From: Phycisphaerales bacterium
GTDB lineage: Bacteria; Planctomycetota; Phycisphaerae; Phycisphaerales; SM1A02
Assembly (NCBI GenBank): GCA_003520025.1
Contig: DOVP01000279.1
Coordinates: 1-11,647, forward strand
Direction: 5' to 3'
DNA length: 11,647 nt
The stretch's first letter is position 1, and every line of letters starts with the position of its first letter. This document shows positions 1 through 7,587 of the stretch, piece by piece. Position numbers and translations under genes: made by a program. The notes under the pieces are model-generated. The model made no database searches. It worked only from the letters and a program-made list of their open reading frames with translations, and was not told where the DNA came from.

Positions 1-2420
1 ATGGCATAGACCCAATCGGTCCCCAGTCGCCAGTATTGTTCAACCACTCCACCGTTCTCCGCCATGTAATTGCTACCGGTCTTTCCGACAAAGGCCCGCC
101 AGCCAGCAAGGGCTACACTGGTTCCAAAGTACGAGTAGGCTTCAGCCTCTGCTGAGACAAGACACCCTTCAAGGTTCCAATCCCAGTAGCTCGGTGACAC
201 CTCAACCGAGTCATAGATAAAGGCTGCCCCTTGTCGGTCTCGGACTCCCCATGTGATCGGAGCACCGATGATCACTCGGTTGCCATCGAGATCGACGCTG
301 GATCCGACATAAGCAGTCCACTCAATTGACCATGGATCCAAGTTCTCTGTTGACGGCACGAGCCGTTCCTCAAGAAATGAGTAGGGGGAAGAGCCCAGAT
401 CCCAACACGAATGTATTTCAACGCAACCATGGGCCTGACTTAAATACCACGGATTTCCAACCGCGACGACCACTGCCCCATCACCTCGCATCTCGATATC
501 CACAGCCTGCCCGAAGGCCGACGTGCCGCTTGTGAAGCCATCCTCAGTGAGCGTCCACAACAGGGTGGCCCACTCAGTGGCTCCATCCCACTTGTACACA
601 TAGACGATGCCACCTTGCGCCTCATCCGAGAGTGCGCCGGGTGCACCAACAGCGATGTAGGCATTGGTTCCAGACCAGGCAATTGCGACGCTCTCACCAA
701 GTTGATCATCAGTTGCGCCAAGAAGTAGTTGTACCGGCGTCCACGTACCACCGGAGTACTGAAAAATCCACGTCTTTCCAGGGCCGAAGTCCGGTCCAGG
801 AGCGCCGATGACGGCGAGTTGGCCGTTGACAGCAATGCCTGCGCCGAAACGATCTCCACCAGTGGCCCAGGCCGGTGCCTCAAGGGCATCTGTGGTATCA
901 GCGACCCACGGGCTATCAACATCGGTTCGCGTGAAGAGCCGAACCACGCCACTTGCGACATCATCCGAATCAAAGCCATTCGGATCACCAACAAACAAGG
1001 TGTTGTTGTCGATTGCGACAACGGATCCAAATGAGTCGGCCCCACTGGCATCACCAACATTTTCCAATGTCTGAATCGATGGCAGGCACGGGTAGACACC
1101 CCGAATATCGTCCTGCCAGACACCATCATCGGCGTTGCCATAGACATATACGCCGCCAGGATCAGGCGTTTCATCGCTGGAGTTCGGATTGTGTGGGGGC
1201 CCCGGTTCGTCTTGATGCTCGGCGCCAACAGAAATTCCCCGCGAAGAGACGGCGACGTCACCACCAAACGAGTCGGATGATCCGGTATCGACTCCAACCA
1301 GTCGTGCTTCAAAAACCCACTGGTTAGCAGACGGTGAGTGCCGATACACCATCGCGGCGCCAGAGTTTGGGCCATTTGGTCCGGAACCAGGCGAGCCAAC
1401 CACCAACAAATCACTGTGAATTGCTATCGATGCACCAACTCGGTCGGCAGGGAGTGACGAATCTTCCTGTAGTGTGGCAGTCAGCGTCCAGTCGCCATCT
1501 CCTGGGATGCCGCTTCGGGCGAATATTGCGGCTGCGGGTCCATCCGGGTCGGCCGCCTCGGGGAACATGATCCCAACAGCGCCAATGTCGCCATCGACGG
1601 CAACCGACTCGCCGAATCGTGCCAGCGACTGAGCCCAATCGGTGTCGGGTTCCAATACGGCTTCAAGTGTCGAGCTATACGTCTTACTGTCACGCCAATA
1701 GGCACTGACGGTGCCACACAGGACGCCGCCAACATCTCCGAGCGGGGCGCCAATGAGCACGGTGTTTCCATCACAAGCAACAGAGTGTCCAAATCGACTC
1801 GCCGCGCCACGCCTTCTCGGGCTAAGTTCTTCGACGAAACCAAGTACAGCGCCGTCAACACCCGGCACAATGACATAGGTCCCGGCGTTCTCAATGCCCG
1901 GTGCGCCAATCGTTACTACAAGCCCCTCGATATCGACGGCATATCCGAACTGAGCACCAGCACTGTACAACGTTGTAGAACCATTGTACGACCACCCAAA
2001 GTCGTCACGCTCAAAGAAGAATACGTCGCCCCCAGTTGCAGTTATTGGTGCACCAACCACGGCGTAGTCGCCGTCGATATCTACAGCGAAGCCGAAGAGG
2101 GATCCATCGGGGCACTGTGATGCAGTAAGGAGTGATCCAAGGGTCTCTTCCAACACCCAGTGTCCGGTCCCGACAGCATCGTTCCAGACATATATCTCAG
2201 CATCTCCGGAGTCGTAGTTGGCGCCAACGCCACCCGGCTCACCGACAATGATTCGGTTGGCATCCATCGCAACAGCAAATCCAAAGTTGTCGGTGCGTAC
2301 CCCATTCGGATCGAACAGGAGTTGAGACCCATCATCGAATATGGTCGGTTCACCGACGGCCAGTGACACCACAGTCATCGCGGTGCCGATCCCGACAAAA
2401 CCCCGCACTGCCATCTTCAT
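1..2420 (-). CDS. Secreted FG-GAP repeat (beta-propeller) protein, C-terminus cut by window edge
   Basis: One uninterrupted frame of 806 codons runs from the ATG at 2420-2418 off the left edge, so the C-terminus is missing. The N-terminus (MKMAVRGF, then a hydrophobic stretch to about residue 22) reads as a Sec signal peptide with a likely cut after AVG at residues 21-23, which implies export. The rest is built from about 60-residue units with the pattern FGxxVAxDGxxxxVGAP. I count 13, with their FG or equivalent near residues 46, 109, 158, 210, 269, 328, 385, 464, 525, 574, 636, 705 and 765. Some carry an integrin-like acidic turn such as DIDGD at 114-118. FG-GAP repeats form beta-propeller blades, often in cell-surface or adhesion proteins, so 13 or more blades suggests two propellers. 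No catalytic residues or anchor are visible. It is transcribed divergently from resB. Function unknown; a surface or extracellular binding role is a guess. Confidence 0.87.
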   Translation of the reverse strand, partial: MKMAVRGFVGIGTAMTVVSLAVGEPTIFDDGSQLLFDPNGVRTDNFGFAVAMDANRIIVGEPGGVGANYDSGDAEIYVWNDAVGTGHWVLEETLGSLLTASQCPDGSLFGFAVDIDGDYAVVGAPITATGGDVFFFERDDFGWSYNGSTTLYSAGAQFGYAVDIEGLVVTIGAPGIENAGTYVIVPGVDGAVLGFVEELSPRRRGAASRFGHSVACDGNTVLIGAPLGDVGGVLCGTVSAYWRDSKTYSSTLEAVLEPDTDWAQSLARFGESVAVDGDIGAVGIMFPEAADPDGPAAAIFARSGIPGDGDWTLTATLQEDSSLPADRVGASIAIHSDLLVVGSPGSGPNGPNSGAAMVYRHSPSANQWVFEARLVGVDTGSSDSFGGDVAVSSRGISVGAEHQDEPGPPHNPNSSDETPDPGGVYVYGNADDGVWQDDIRGVYPCLPSIQTLENVGDASGADSFGSVVAIDNNTLFVGDPNGFDSDDVASGVVRLFTRTDVDSPWVADTTDALEAPAWATGGDRFGAGIAVNGQLAVIGAPGPDFGPGKTWIFQYSGGTWTPVQLLLGATDDQLGESVAIAWSGTNAYIAVGAPGALSDEAQGGIVYVYKWDGATEWATLLWTLTEDGFTSGTSAFGQAVDIEMRGDGAVVVAVGNPWYLSQAHGCVEIHSCWDLGSSPYSFLEERLVPSTENLDPWSIEWTAYVGSSVDLDGNRVIIGAPITWGVRDRQGAAFIYDSVEVSPSYWDWNLEGCLVSAEAEAYSYFGTSVALAGWRAFVGKTGSNYMAENGGVVEQYWRLGTDWVYA

Positions 2421-2427
2421 TTGTAGT

Positions 2428-2434
2428 CCCTCTT
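2428..2434 (-). promoter_or_regulatory. Ribosome binding site of the FG-GAP gene
   Basis: On the minus strand the sequence AAGAGGG lies 7 bases before the ATG at 2420. It is a reasonable Shine-Dalgarno match at normal spacing. It supports this ATG, which also gives a proper signal peptide, over later in-frame starts. Confidence 0.55.
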
Positions 2435-2480
2435 CTCAATGGACTTCTCAGTTCAGCTTCCAATCAATCCGATCCCGCCC

Positions 2481-2510
2481 ATTATCTGGAAGCGGGTCGG
2501 GTCATCGCAA
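2481..2510 (-). promoter_or_regulatory. Candidate sigma70-type promoter of the FG-GAP gene
   Basis: Read on the minus strand, TTGCGA (2510-2505, 4 of 6 matches to the -35 consensus) and GATAAT (2486-2481, 5 of 6 matches to the -10 consensus) are separated by 18 bases. Transcription would start near 2474 and give a leader of about 54 bases before the ATG at 2420. The -10 box lies in the loop of a small inverted repeat (CCCGC at 2474-2478, GCGGG at 2492-2496), which could be chance. The match is to the general bacterial consensus only. Confidence 0.33.
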
Positions 2511-2531
2511 CCAAAAACACTCGCATTGGCT

Positions 2532-2537
2532 TATAAC
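2532..2537 (+). promoter_or_regulatory. Weak candidate -10 box for the resB operon
   Basis: TATAAC matches the -10 consensus at 5 of 6 positions and lies 74 bases before the resB ATG. No acceptable -35 hexamer sits 16 to 18 bases upstream and there is no extended -10 TGn, so the call is weak. If used, transcription would begin near 2544 and the leader of about 68 bases would contain both hairpins at 2561-2596. Confidence 0.22.
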
Positions 2538-2575
2538 AAGGTCTGAGATATGGCAGTCGGTGGGGATACGGCCCC

Positions 2576-2596
2576 CATGCCCCGATAAGGGGCATG
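2576..2596 (+). repeat. Perfect 8-bp inverted repeat (hairpin or operator) upstream of resB
   Basis: CATGCCCC (2576-2583) and GGGGCATG (2589-2596) form a perfect 8-bp stem around the 5-base loop GATAA. It ends 15 bases before the resB ATG. No T-run follows, so it is not a typical intrinsic terminator. It could be an RNA hairpin in the resB leader or a DNA operator in the divergent region. The GGGG that might serve as a distant ribosome binding site is in the 3' arm. The overlapping pair TGGGG (2561-2565) and CCCCA (2573-2577) shares bases with the 5' arm, so the two stems exclude each other. Confidence 0.6.
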
Positions 2597-2611
2597 TAGA
2601 ATCCGCGATTC

Positions 2612-4984
2612 ATGGCACAGGTGTCATCAAATCGGTTCCTGCCCGGCCCACTGGGCCTGCTGAACAGCATTTGGTTCGGCATTTTTTTGATTGCGGTGCT
2701 GTTTGTGTACTGCTCGATCGGCTCAGCAGGGGTGCCGGTGAGCCTCGCATTCTGGGAGCCCGGAGCCTGGTATCCACTGCGAGAGAGCCGCTTGTTCGAG
2801 ATGACCGAGTATGAATGGTTCAACTGGTGGCCATTCTTCACACTCGTTGGGCTTGTCTGCCTGAACATGGCGGTGGTCACGATCACGCGTATTCCTCTTA
2901 CCCCGGTGCACGCGGGCGTCTGGATGATTCATGGCGGAGTGATCGTGCTGGCGCTCGGGTGCGTGATCTACTTCGGCACCAAAGTGGAAGGCGACGTGGC
3001 GGTCGCGCGAGGACGACTGCACATCACCGTGCCCAGCCACGAAACTGTCGAGATGCGCGCCATGCCGGGAGCCAGCACAATGGTTGGTGAAGGAGAGGGC
3101 TTGTGGTCGTTCCGTGTTGCGAGTATTGATCCAGAATGGTCACTGCTCAGCGGAGAAGATGCCGGAAAGCAGGCGTATGCCGTCACGGTATCGGTGGAGG
3201 GACCAGATGAGTCCTTCATGCGGCAGGTGATTGCGGGCTATCCCGCGTACACCGAAGACATTCTCGCCGGTGGCAATCACCAGCAGCCCATGACCCGCGC
3301 GAAGGATGCGATTGGGAAACCGCTTGTTGACGAGACACTTTCCATCACGTTCGAACCCGATCGACAGGACACGTTCTACCTGCAAGCACATCCATCGATC
3401 TACTTGCGAGAGGTGAGCATTGATCAGTTCGGCCGCACCATCCCAGTGAGTGGATGGTTTGAGCGGCCCCTTGAGAACTTGCCACGATTCAACGACCGGG
3501 TCGGATCCCCCGGGCGGGTCTGGGCGGCCGCCGGGGAGCCGATTGAAGTGGATAGTTTGTCCATATCTGTTCCATCGGCTGATGGTGATGATCCGATCGC
3601 CGGCACCGATTTGGTGGTCAGCGATTATCTGCGGTACGCCATGATGCAGCCACGACCACTGGCCGTGAGTGGCGGGCCACCGGCGGCGTGGGCTCGCGCC
3701 ACGCTCGCTACGCCCGATGGTCGCAGTCAGACGCATGAAGTCTTCGCCGCCGAGCCGACCCAGTCCACCGCGCCGCCCGATCAACTCGACATCACTCTTT
3801 TGCGAGACGAAACCAATCTGGAGTCCGGAGCAGTGCCGCGACTCGGGTTCGAGATTCCAGAGCATGGCGTAGAACTGATCATGCCCATCGAAGCGGTCAG
3901 TGAGGCCGATCCGGATCTGGAGATGATCCCCATTGAGGGCACACCATTTTCGTGGCGTGTGCAACGCTTTGATGATGGCTTGTTTATCGCCGGACAGACC
4001 ATATCAATGGCCCGCGTCGAAATCAGTGACGGCGAGAAAACGTGGCTTCGCTGGGTGTTTGACGACCCTTCCCGCAACGCCGACATGGAGATCGGCGGCA
4101 CCGCTTCTCACAACGACGAGGGAAAGCCCGACGATCGTATTCTGACGACATACTTCCCGCCGTCCATCGGAAACGCAAACCTCTTGCTGCTTGTTGGTCC
4201 ATCCGATGAGCAACTTCGCCTCCGCATCGCGCTTCCAGGGCAGGACGTGCGGGTGGAACCAGTCGAGGTTGGAACGCCAATCGAGTTGACGCAAGGAATC
4301 ACGCTGACCGTCGATGACTGGGCGCCGAGTGTGCGATTGGAGACCCGGCCGGCGTTGGTGCCGATGCATCAACGTGATCGCGCGGCGGCCAACCAGTTCA
4401 GCATGGTGAGGGCTGTGGTGCCCGGTCAAGTCGATCGTTCGGCCTGGCTTCCGATGCACCACTATCCATTCGAGTCGCAATCCGAAGCCATTCTGGGTTT
4501 CCGGTATGCGCCAACCGTGGTACAACTCGAAGACGGCCGTTTGCTCGAGTTGATGCTGTCTCGTCGCAGCCACTCCTTACCAGCATCGGTATCGCTTGAC
4601 GGGTTTGACATCGCCTCACATATCGGTGGATTCACCGGCAGCGTCAGCAGTGTTCTCAACTGGCACAGCAGGGTCCGTTTCGAGGATGAGGACGGAACGA
4701 CTGAACTTGCTGAAGTCAGTGTCAATGCGCCGAGTGAGCGAGGGGGACTCTGGTTCTTCCAGTCACAATGGGATCCCCCCGACCCGAGCGGATCCCGTGG
4801 GGGTGTGCCATCCAAAGGCCGCAACTTCACGGTTCTTGGAGTGGGTAATCGCAATGGTGTCTGGACCATGCTTGCCGGATGCATATTGAGCGTTATTGGC
4901 ATGATCTATGCCTTCTACTTCAAGCCGATGATCAAGCGTCGCGAGGCGCTGCGAGTGTATGGGCAGACAGAGGTGGCGCCATGA
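2612..4984 (+). CDS. resB: ResB-like cytochrome c biogenesis protein
   Basis: This 790-residue protein is the ResB (Ccs1) half of the system II cytochrome c synthetase, which with CcsA/ResC moves heme across the inner membrane and attaches it to apocytochrome CXXCH motifs. Transmembrane segments are seen at about 15-38, 72-91, 101-121 and 750-770, the four-helix layout of the family. TM3 contains His108 (MIHGGVIV), matching the conserved ResB His there. Late in the periplasmic part the block LNWHSRVRF (about 682-690) and then GLWFFQSQW precede TM4, as in ResB proteins. The periplasmic part, about 122-749, is much larger than in Bacillus ResB, whose whole length is about 540 residues. The ATG at 2612 is chosen because TM1 follows at the usual distance and TAG at 2597-2599 blocks extension. 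No good ribosome binding site is seen. It overlaps ccsA by 4 bases. No thioredoxin-like or CcdA gene is in view. Confidence 0.85.
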   Translation: MAQVSSNRFLPGPLGLLNSIWFGIFLIAVLFVYCSIGSAGVPVSLAFWEPGAWYPLRESRLFEMTEYEWFNWWPFFTLVGLVCLNMAVVTITRIPLTPVHAGVWMIHGGVIVLALGCVIYFGTKVEGDVAVARGRLHITVPSHETVEMRAMPGASTMVGEGEGLWSFRVASIDPEWSLLSGEDAGKQAYAVTVSVEGPDESFMRQVIAGYPAYTEDILAGGNHQQPMTRAKDAIGKPLVDETLSITFEPDRQDTFYLQAHPSIYLREVSIDQFGRTIPVSGWFERPLENLPRFNDRVGSPGRVWAAAGEPIEVDSLSISVPSADGDDPIAGTDLVVSDYLRYAMMQPRPLAVSGGPPAAWARATLATPDGRSQTHEVFAAEPTQSTAPPDQLDITLLRDETNLESGAVPRLGFEIPEHGVELIMPIEAVSEADPDLEMIPIEGTPFSWRVQRFDDGLFIAGQTISMARVEISDGEKTWLRWVFDDPSRNADMEIGGTASHNDEGKPDDRILTTYFPPSIGNANLLLLVGPSDEQLRLRIALPGQDVRVEPVEVGTPIELTQGITLTVDDWAPSVRLETRPALVPMHQRDRAAANQFSMVRAVVPGQVDRSAWLPMHHYPFESQSEAILGFRYAPTVVQLEDGRLLELMLSRRSHSLPASVSLDGFDIASHIGGFTGSVSSVLNWHSRVRFEDEDGTTELAEVSVNAPSERGGLWFFQSQWDPPDPSGSRGGVPSKGRNFTVLGVGNRNGVWTMLAGCILSVIGMIYAFYFKPMIKRREALRVYGQTEVAP
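4969..4976 (+). promoter_or_regulatory. Ribosome binding site deciding the ccsA start
   Basis: AGAGGTGG lies 4 bases before the ATG at 4981, inside the end of resB. Together with the ATGA overlap and the signal peptide encoded directly after this ATG, it favours 4981 over the in-frame ATG at 4879. Confidence 0.55.
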
Positions 4985-6681
4985 GATGGTTGGTGCTCAT
5001 CTCTCTCGCTGTATTGACTACAGCATCACACGCGACGCCTCCACCACAGGATGCGCCCGCGGTGTCAACGTTCTACGACATCGTCGACTTGTCACCACTG
5101 GACGAGGTCACCGTTTGGCAGGGCGGCCGTCTCAAGTCCTTCGAGTCGTTTACTCGCGACACAATGAACTGGATCAGCGGTCCCCGCAAGCCCGGTGGCC
5201 TCAACCCACGGATCGCCATGATGGACATCATGCTGCGGCCGCAGGTGTGGCTCGATGAGGATCTGTACTACGTCAAGAACAAACTCGTCCGACTCGAGAT
5301 CGCCCGGACGCTTCGCGACAGCACGGCGCGGCCACTGTCCGCAGACGACGAGCGTCTGGAGCGGTTTTTGGATCGCGGCCTCGCTCCTCGCGGGTTCTTG
5401 ACGCATCCGGATGTGCGGGCGCTGCTTGGCAGGATGCGGACCGATGTCATGCGGTTCGCCAAACCGGTGCATGCCATCGACACGGCGCTCATGGCGGCGA
5501 GGCCGGAGATCATTCGAGATGAACTCCTGATCGTGCCACCAAGCGGCGCTGATGCGTTCAAACAGCCGTGGCTGCGGATCGATGCCGTCACCGAGCAGGA
5601 TCCCGCTTCTCCCGTTGCAGTGGCCTGGTCGGGCCTGCAGTCATCATGGCTCGCGGGTGATGCCGAAGCCGTCTCGGCAGCAGCGGCCCAACTCGCCACC
5701 TCGCTGCGCGGTGTCAATCCTTCACTGTATCCATCCGCTGAGCGACTTCGAGCCGAGAGCATGTACTTCCAGTGGCAGGGCTTCACGTGGGGATGGATTT
5801 TCTACGTACTGGCCGTCGCCATTCTGCTGATGTGGGTGGTGTACCGATGGCGTGGTGCTTTCTGGAGTGGTTTGCTGGTTTTCCTGTTTGCGTTTGGATT
5901 GCAGACTGCGTCAGTCATCTTGCGGACCTACATCTCTGGGCGATGGCCGAATACCAACATGTTTGAGGCGGTGACAACCAGCGCCTGGTATGGGGCGGTG
6001 TTTGCGATCATCATGGAACTCATCGTGCGGCGGACACGGATGAAGGGCCTCTTTCTGCTCGGCAGCGCGATCTGTTCGATGGTCGCCCTCATGGCCGCCA
6101 ACCTCGATCCGGTGCACCTCAACCCGGCGATCGGAAACAAGATGCCGGTGTTACATGATGTTTGGTTGCACATCCACACGAACGTCATCATCTTCGCATA
6201 TGTGCTTATCTTCCTTGCGGCGATGACAGCAGGACTGTTTCTGATTCGCCGCTTGATGCAGTCACTTTTTGGAAATGTCGATGTGGACAGAGACTATGCC
6301 AAGGCAGGTGGGGCCGGATTCCTGATGGCGCCGCGGCCGGATGGTAGTACCGCATTGATGGCAGAAGGCACGACCTTTGGGCAGGTTCTCGACGGCGCCA
6401 CCATGGTGCTCGTGGAACTTTCCTTCATCCTGCTCTGGGCCGGCATCGTGATGGGCGCCATCTGGGCCGATCACTCCTGGGGTCGTCCGTGGGGATGGGA
6501 TCCAAAAGAAACCTTTGCGCTCAACACCTTCTTGATCTTCGTCCTGCTCATCCATGTGCGACTGAAAGTTAAAGACAAAGCCCTCTGGACCGCATGGCTT
6601 GCGCTCATCGGTTGCATCGTGATGATCTTCAACTGGATCATCATCAATTTCACGATCAGTGGACTGCACTCATATGCGTGA
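4981..6681 (+). CDS. ccsA: CcsA/ResC-type heme-handling cytochrome c assembly protein
   Basis: This 566-residue protein is the heme-channel subunit partnering ResB. The family tryptophan-rich (WWD) motif is clear at residues 495-510 (WADHSWGRPWGWDPKE), the periplasmic heme-binding signature. Likely heme-ligand His residues are those in HDVWLHIH (392-399), His525 in the helix after WWD, and His563 in the C-terminal GLHSYA, a family hallmark. About eight transmembrane segments lie between 268 and 560. Residues 1-22 (MRWLVLISLAVL...SHA) look like a signal peptide, followed by a periplasmic extension of roughly 240 residues that begins with a GGRLKSFESFTRDTM block. That extension is absent from the short bacterial and plastid CcsA. 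The start at 4981 shares ATGA with the resB stop, indicating translational coupling and joint production of the two subunits. An ATG at 4879 is in frame but would bury the signal peptide. Confidence 0.9.
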   Translation: MRWLVLISLAVLTTASHATPPPQDAPAVSTFYDIVDLSPLDEVTVWQGGRLKSFESFTRDTMNWISGPRKPGGLNPRIAMMDIMLRPQVWLDEDLYYVKNKLVRLEIARTLRDSTARPLSADDERLERFLDRGLAPRGFLTHPDVRALLGRMRTDVMRFAKPVHAIDTALMAARPEIIRDELLIVPPSGADAFKQPWLRIDAVTEQDPASPVAVAWSGLQSSWLAGDAEAVSAAAAQLATSLRGVNPSLYPSAERLRAESMYFQWQGFTWGWIFYVLAVAILLMWVVYRWRGAFWSGLLVFLFAFGLQTASVILRTYISGRWPNTNMFEAVTTSAWYGAVFAIIMELIVRRTRMKGLFLLGSAICSMVALMAANLDPVHLNPAIGNKMPVLHDVWLHIHTNVIIFAYVLIFLAAMTAGLFLIRRLMQSLFGNVDVDRDYAKAGGAGFLMAPRPDGSTALMAEGTTFGQVLDGATMVLVELSFILLWAGIVMGAIWADHSWGRPWGWDPKETFALNTFLIFVLLIHVRLKVKDKALWTAWLALIGCIVMIFNWIIINFTISGLHSYA

Positions 6682-7321
6682 CGTTGCCGCAATGAGGCAG
6701 GCTGAGACGCGTCGCATTGTTGAATCGTGCGGGGCGCTGATGACAGATGATCACTTTGTCTATGCCTCTGGAGAACATGGTCACGGTTGGATTGCAAAGG
6801 ATCTGATCAACATCAATCCAGAGCAACCCCGGAGACTAAGTCAACTGCTTGCGGAGGCGGTGCGTGATTCGGGCATACAGGTGGATGTCGTGTGCGGACC
6901 GGCGGTTGGCGGTGTTATTTGTGCCCAGTACACAGCACTCGCGCTCGAACGGCAATGCGTATTTACGGAACGTACAATCGATCGAACAGGATTTGAACTG
7001 AAACGTCGATATGGAGATGTTGTTGACGGGAGAAGCGTTCTTCTTGTCGATGACATCATCAATACCGGCTGGTCAACAGGGCTATCAGCGGAAGCGATTC
7101 GAGCAAAAGGTGGGCAGGTGACTGCGGTGGGAGCGTGGATCAACCGAGGCAATGTTGGTGCAAGTGATCTTGGTGTCGATCAATTTGTGTTTCTCGACGA
7201 AGTTTCGCTTCCCTCGATTCCAGCACATCGTTGCCCCATGTGTGAGCAGGGTGTGGCAGTGAACACCGACTATGCACACGGATGTGAGTTTGTAGAGGGC
7301 GTGAAGAGTGCTCTCTCGTAG
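6674..7321 (+). CDS. pyrE: Orotate phosphoribosyltransferase-like type I phosphoribosyltransferase
   Basis: The 215-residue product has the type I PRT fold. The PRPP-binding signature is VLLVDDIINTG at residues 122-132, with the two Asp that bind ribose and Mg2+. The N-terminal block SGEHGHG...K42-D43 resembles the OPRT pattern SGxHxxxYxxKD, and GPAVGG (75-80) fits the PRT loop between them. OPRT makes orotidine 5'-phosphate from orotate and PRPP in UMP synthesis. The segment FTERTIDRTGFELKRRYGD (97-115) replaces the enteric-type catalytic loop with its K-x-x-K-x-H-G pattern. The C-terminal tail has CPMC at 187-190 plus His185, His202 and Cys204, a possible metal site like that in some thermophile-type PyrE relatives. 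The ATG at 6674 overlaps ccsA by 8 bases; 6659 and 6692 are also possible starts. Another PRT substrate cannot be excluded. Confidence 0.68.
   Translation: MRDVAAMRQAETRRIVESCGALMTDDHFVYASGEHGHGWIAKDLININPEQPRRLSQLLAEAVRDSGIQVDVVCGPAVGGVICAQYTALALERQCVFTERTIDRTGFELKRRYGDVVDGRSVLLVDDIINTGWSTGLSAEAIRAKGGQVTAVGAWINRGNVGASDLGVDQFVFLDEVSLPSIPAHRCPMCEQGVAVNTDYAHGCEFVEGVKSALS
7294..7299 (+). promoter_or_regulatory. Ribosome binding site for the GTG-started DUF4212 gene
   Basis: AGAGGG lies 8 bases before the GTG at 7308, inside the end of the phosphoribosyltransferase gene. It supports the GTG start; no in-frame ATG lies between it and the conserved YWRANL block. Confidence 0.45.
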
Positions 7322-7586
7322 GGATACAGATCACCGTCGGAGATACTGGCGAGCCAACCTGAAACTTGTCGGGTTTCTCCTTGTCATCTGGGCCTTTGTG
7401 TCCTTTGGCTGTGGCATTCTGATGGCCGACTGGCTTGACCAATGGATGCTGCCGGGCACGACCTATCCGCTTGGTTTCTGGTGCGCTCAGCAGGGATCGA
7501 TCTACGTTTTCGTGCTGCTCATCCTGGTGTACGTCGTGGCGATGAATCGTCTTGACCGTCGGTTTGGCGTGGAGGAACACGACTGA
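7308..7586 (+). CDS. DUF4212 small subunit of a sodium:solute symporter
   Basis: This 92-residue protein matches the DUF4212 family, known as the putative small subunit encoded beside a large SSS-family symporter. The conserved entry block YWRANLKLV (13-21) leads into a first transmembrane helix (about 18-40). A short loop carries PLGFWCAQQGS (54-64), and a second helix (about 60-79) ends in NRLDRRFGV, another typical element. Both termini are probably cytoplasmic, so it is an inner-membrane hairpin protein. Its length is normal for the family. Translation starts at GTG 7308, overlapping the upstream gene by 14 bases. The next gene starts one base after the stop, so the two subunits are almost certainly made together. 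Confidence 0.88.
   Translation: MLSRRDTDHRRRYWRANLKLVGFLLVIWAFVSFGCGILMADWLDQWMLPGTTYPLGFWCAQQGSIYVFVLLILVYVVAMNRLDRRFGVEEHD
7571..7575 (+). promoter_or_regulatory. Ribosome binding site of the large symporter subunit
   Basis: GGAGG lies 12 bases before the ATG at 7588, within the last codons of the DUF4212 gene. The spacing is slightly long, but it is the best Shine-Dalgarno match in the cluster. It supports 7588 over the in-frame TTG at 7552. Confidence 0.45.
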
Positions 7587-7587
7587 G

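Noticed and set aside
440..1414. A 324-codon open frame on the minus strand
   Set aside because: It lies in another frame of the FG-GAP gene on the same strand. Its translation has no domain sense, while the frame starting at 2420 shows regular repeats throughout.
3140..3964. A 274-codon open frame on the minus strand
   Set aside because: It is antisense to resB, lacks recognisable motifs, and is explained by GC-rich codon usage on the opposite strand.
4879..4980. An earlier in-frame ATG for ccsA at 4879
   Set aside because: It would add 34 residues without sense, overlap resB by over 100 bases and hide the signal peptide. The ATG at 4981 has a ribosome binding site and an ATGA overlap.
7552..7587. 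An in-frame TTG start for the symporter at 7552
   Set aside because: The ATG at 7588 directly follows the DUF4212 stop, has GGAGG upstream and gives the usual short N-terminus before TM1.
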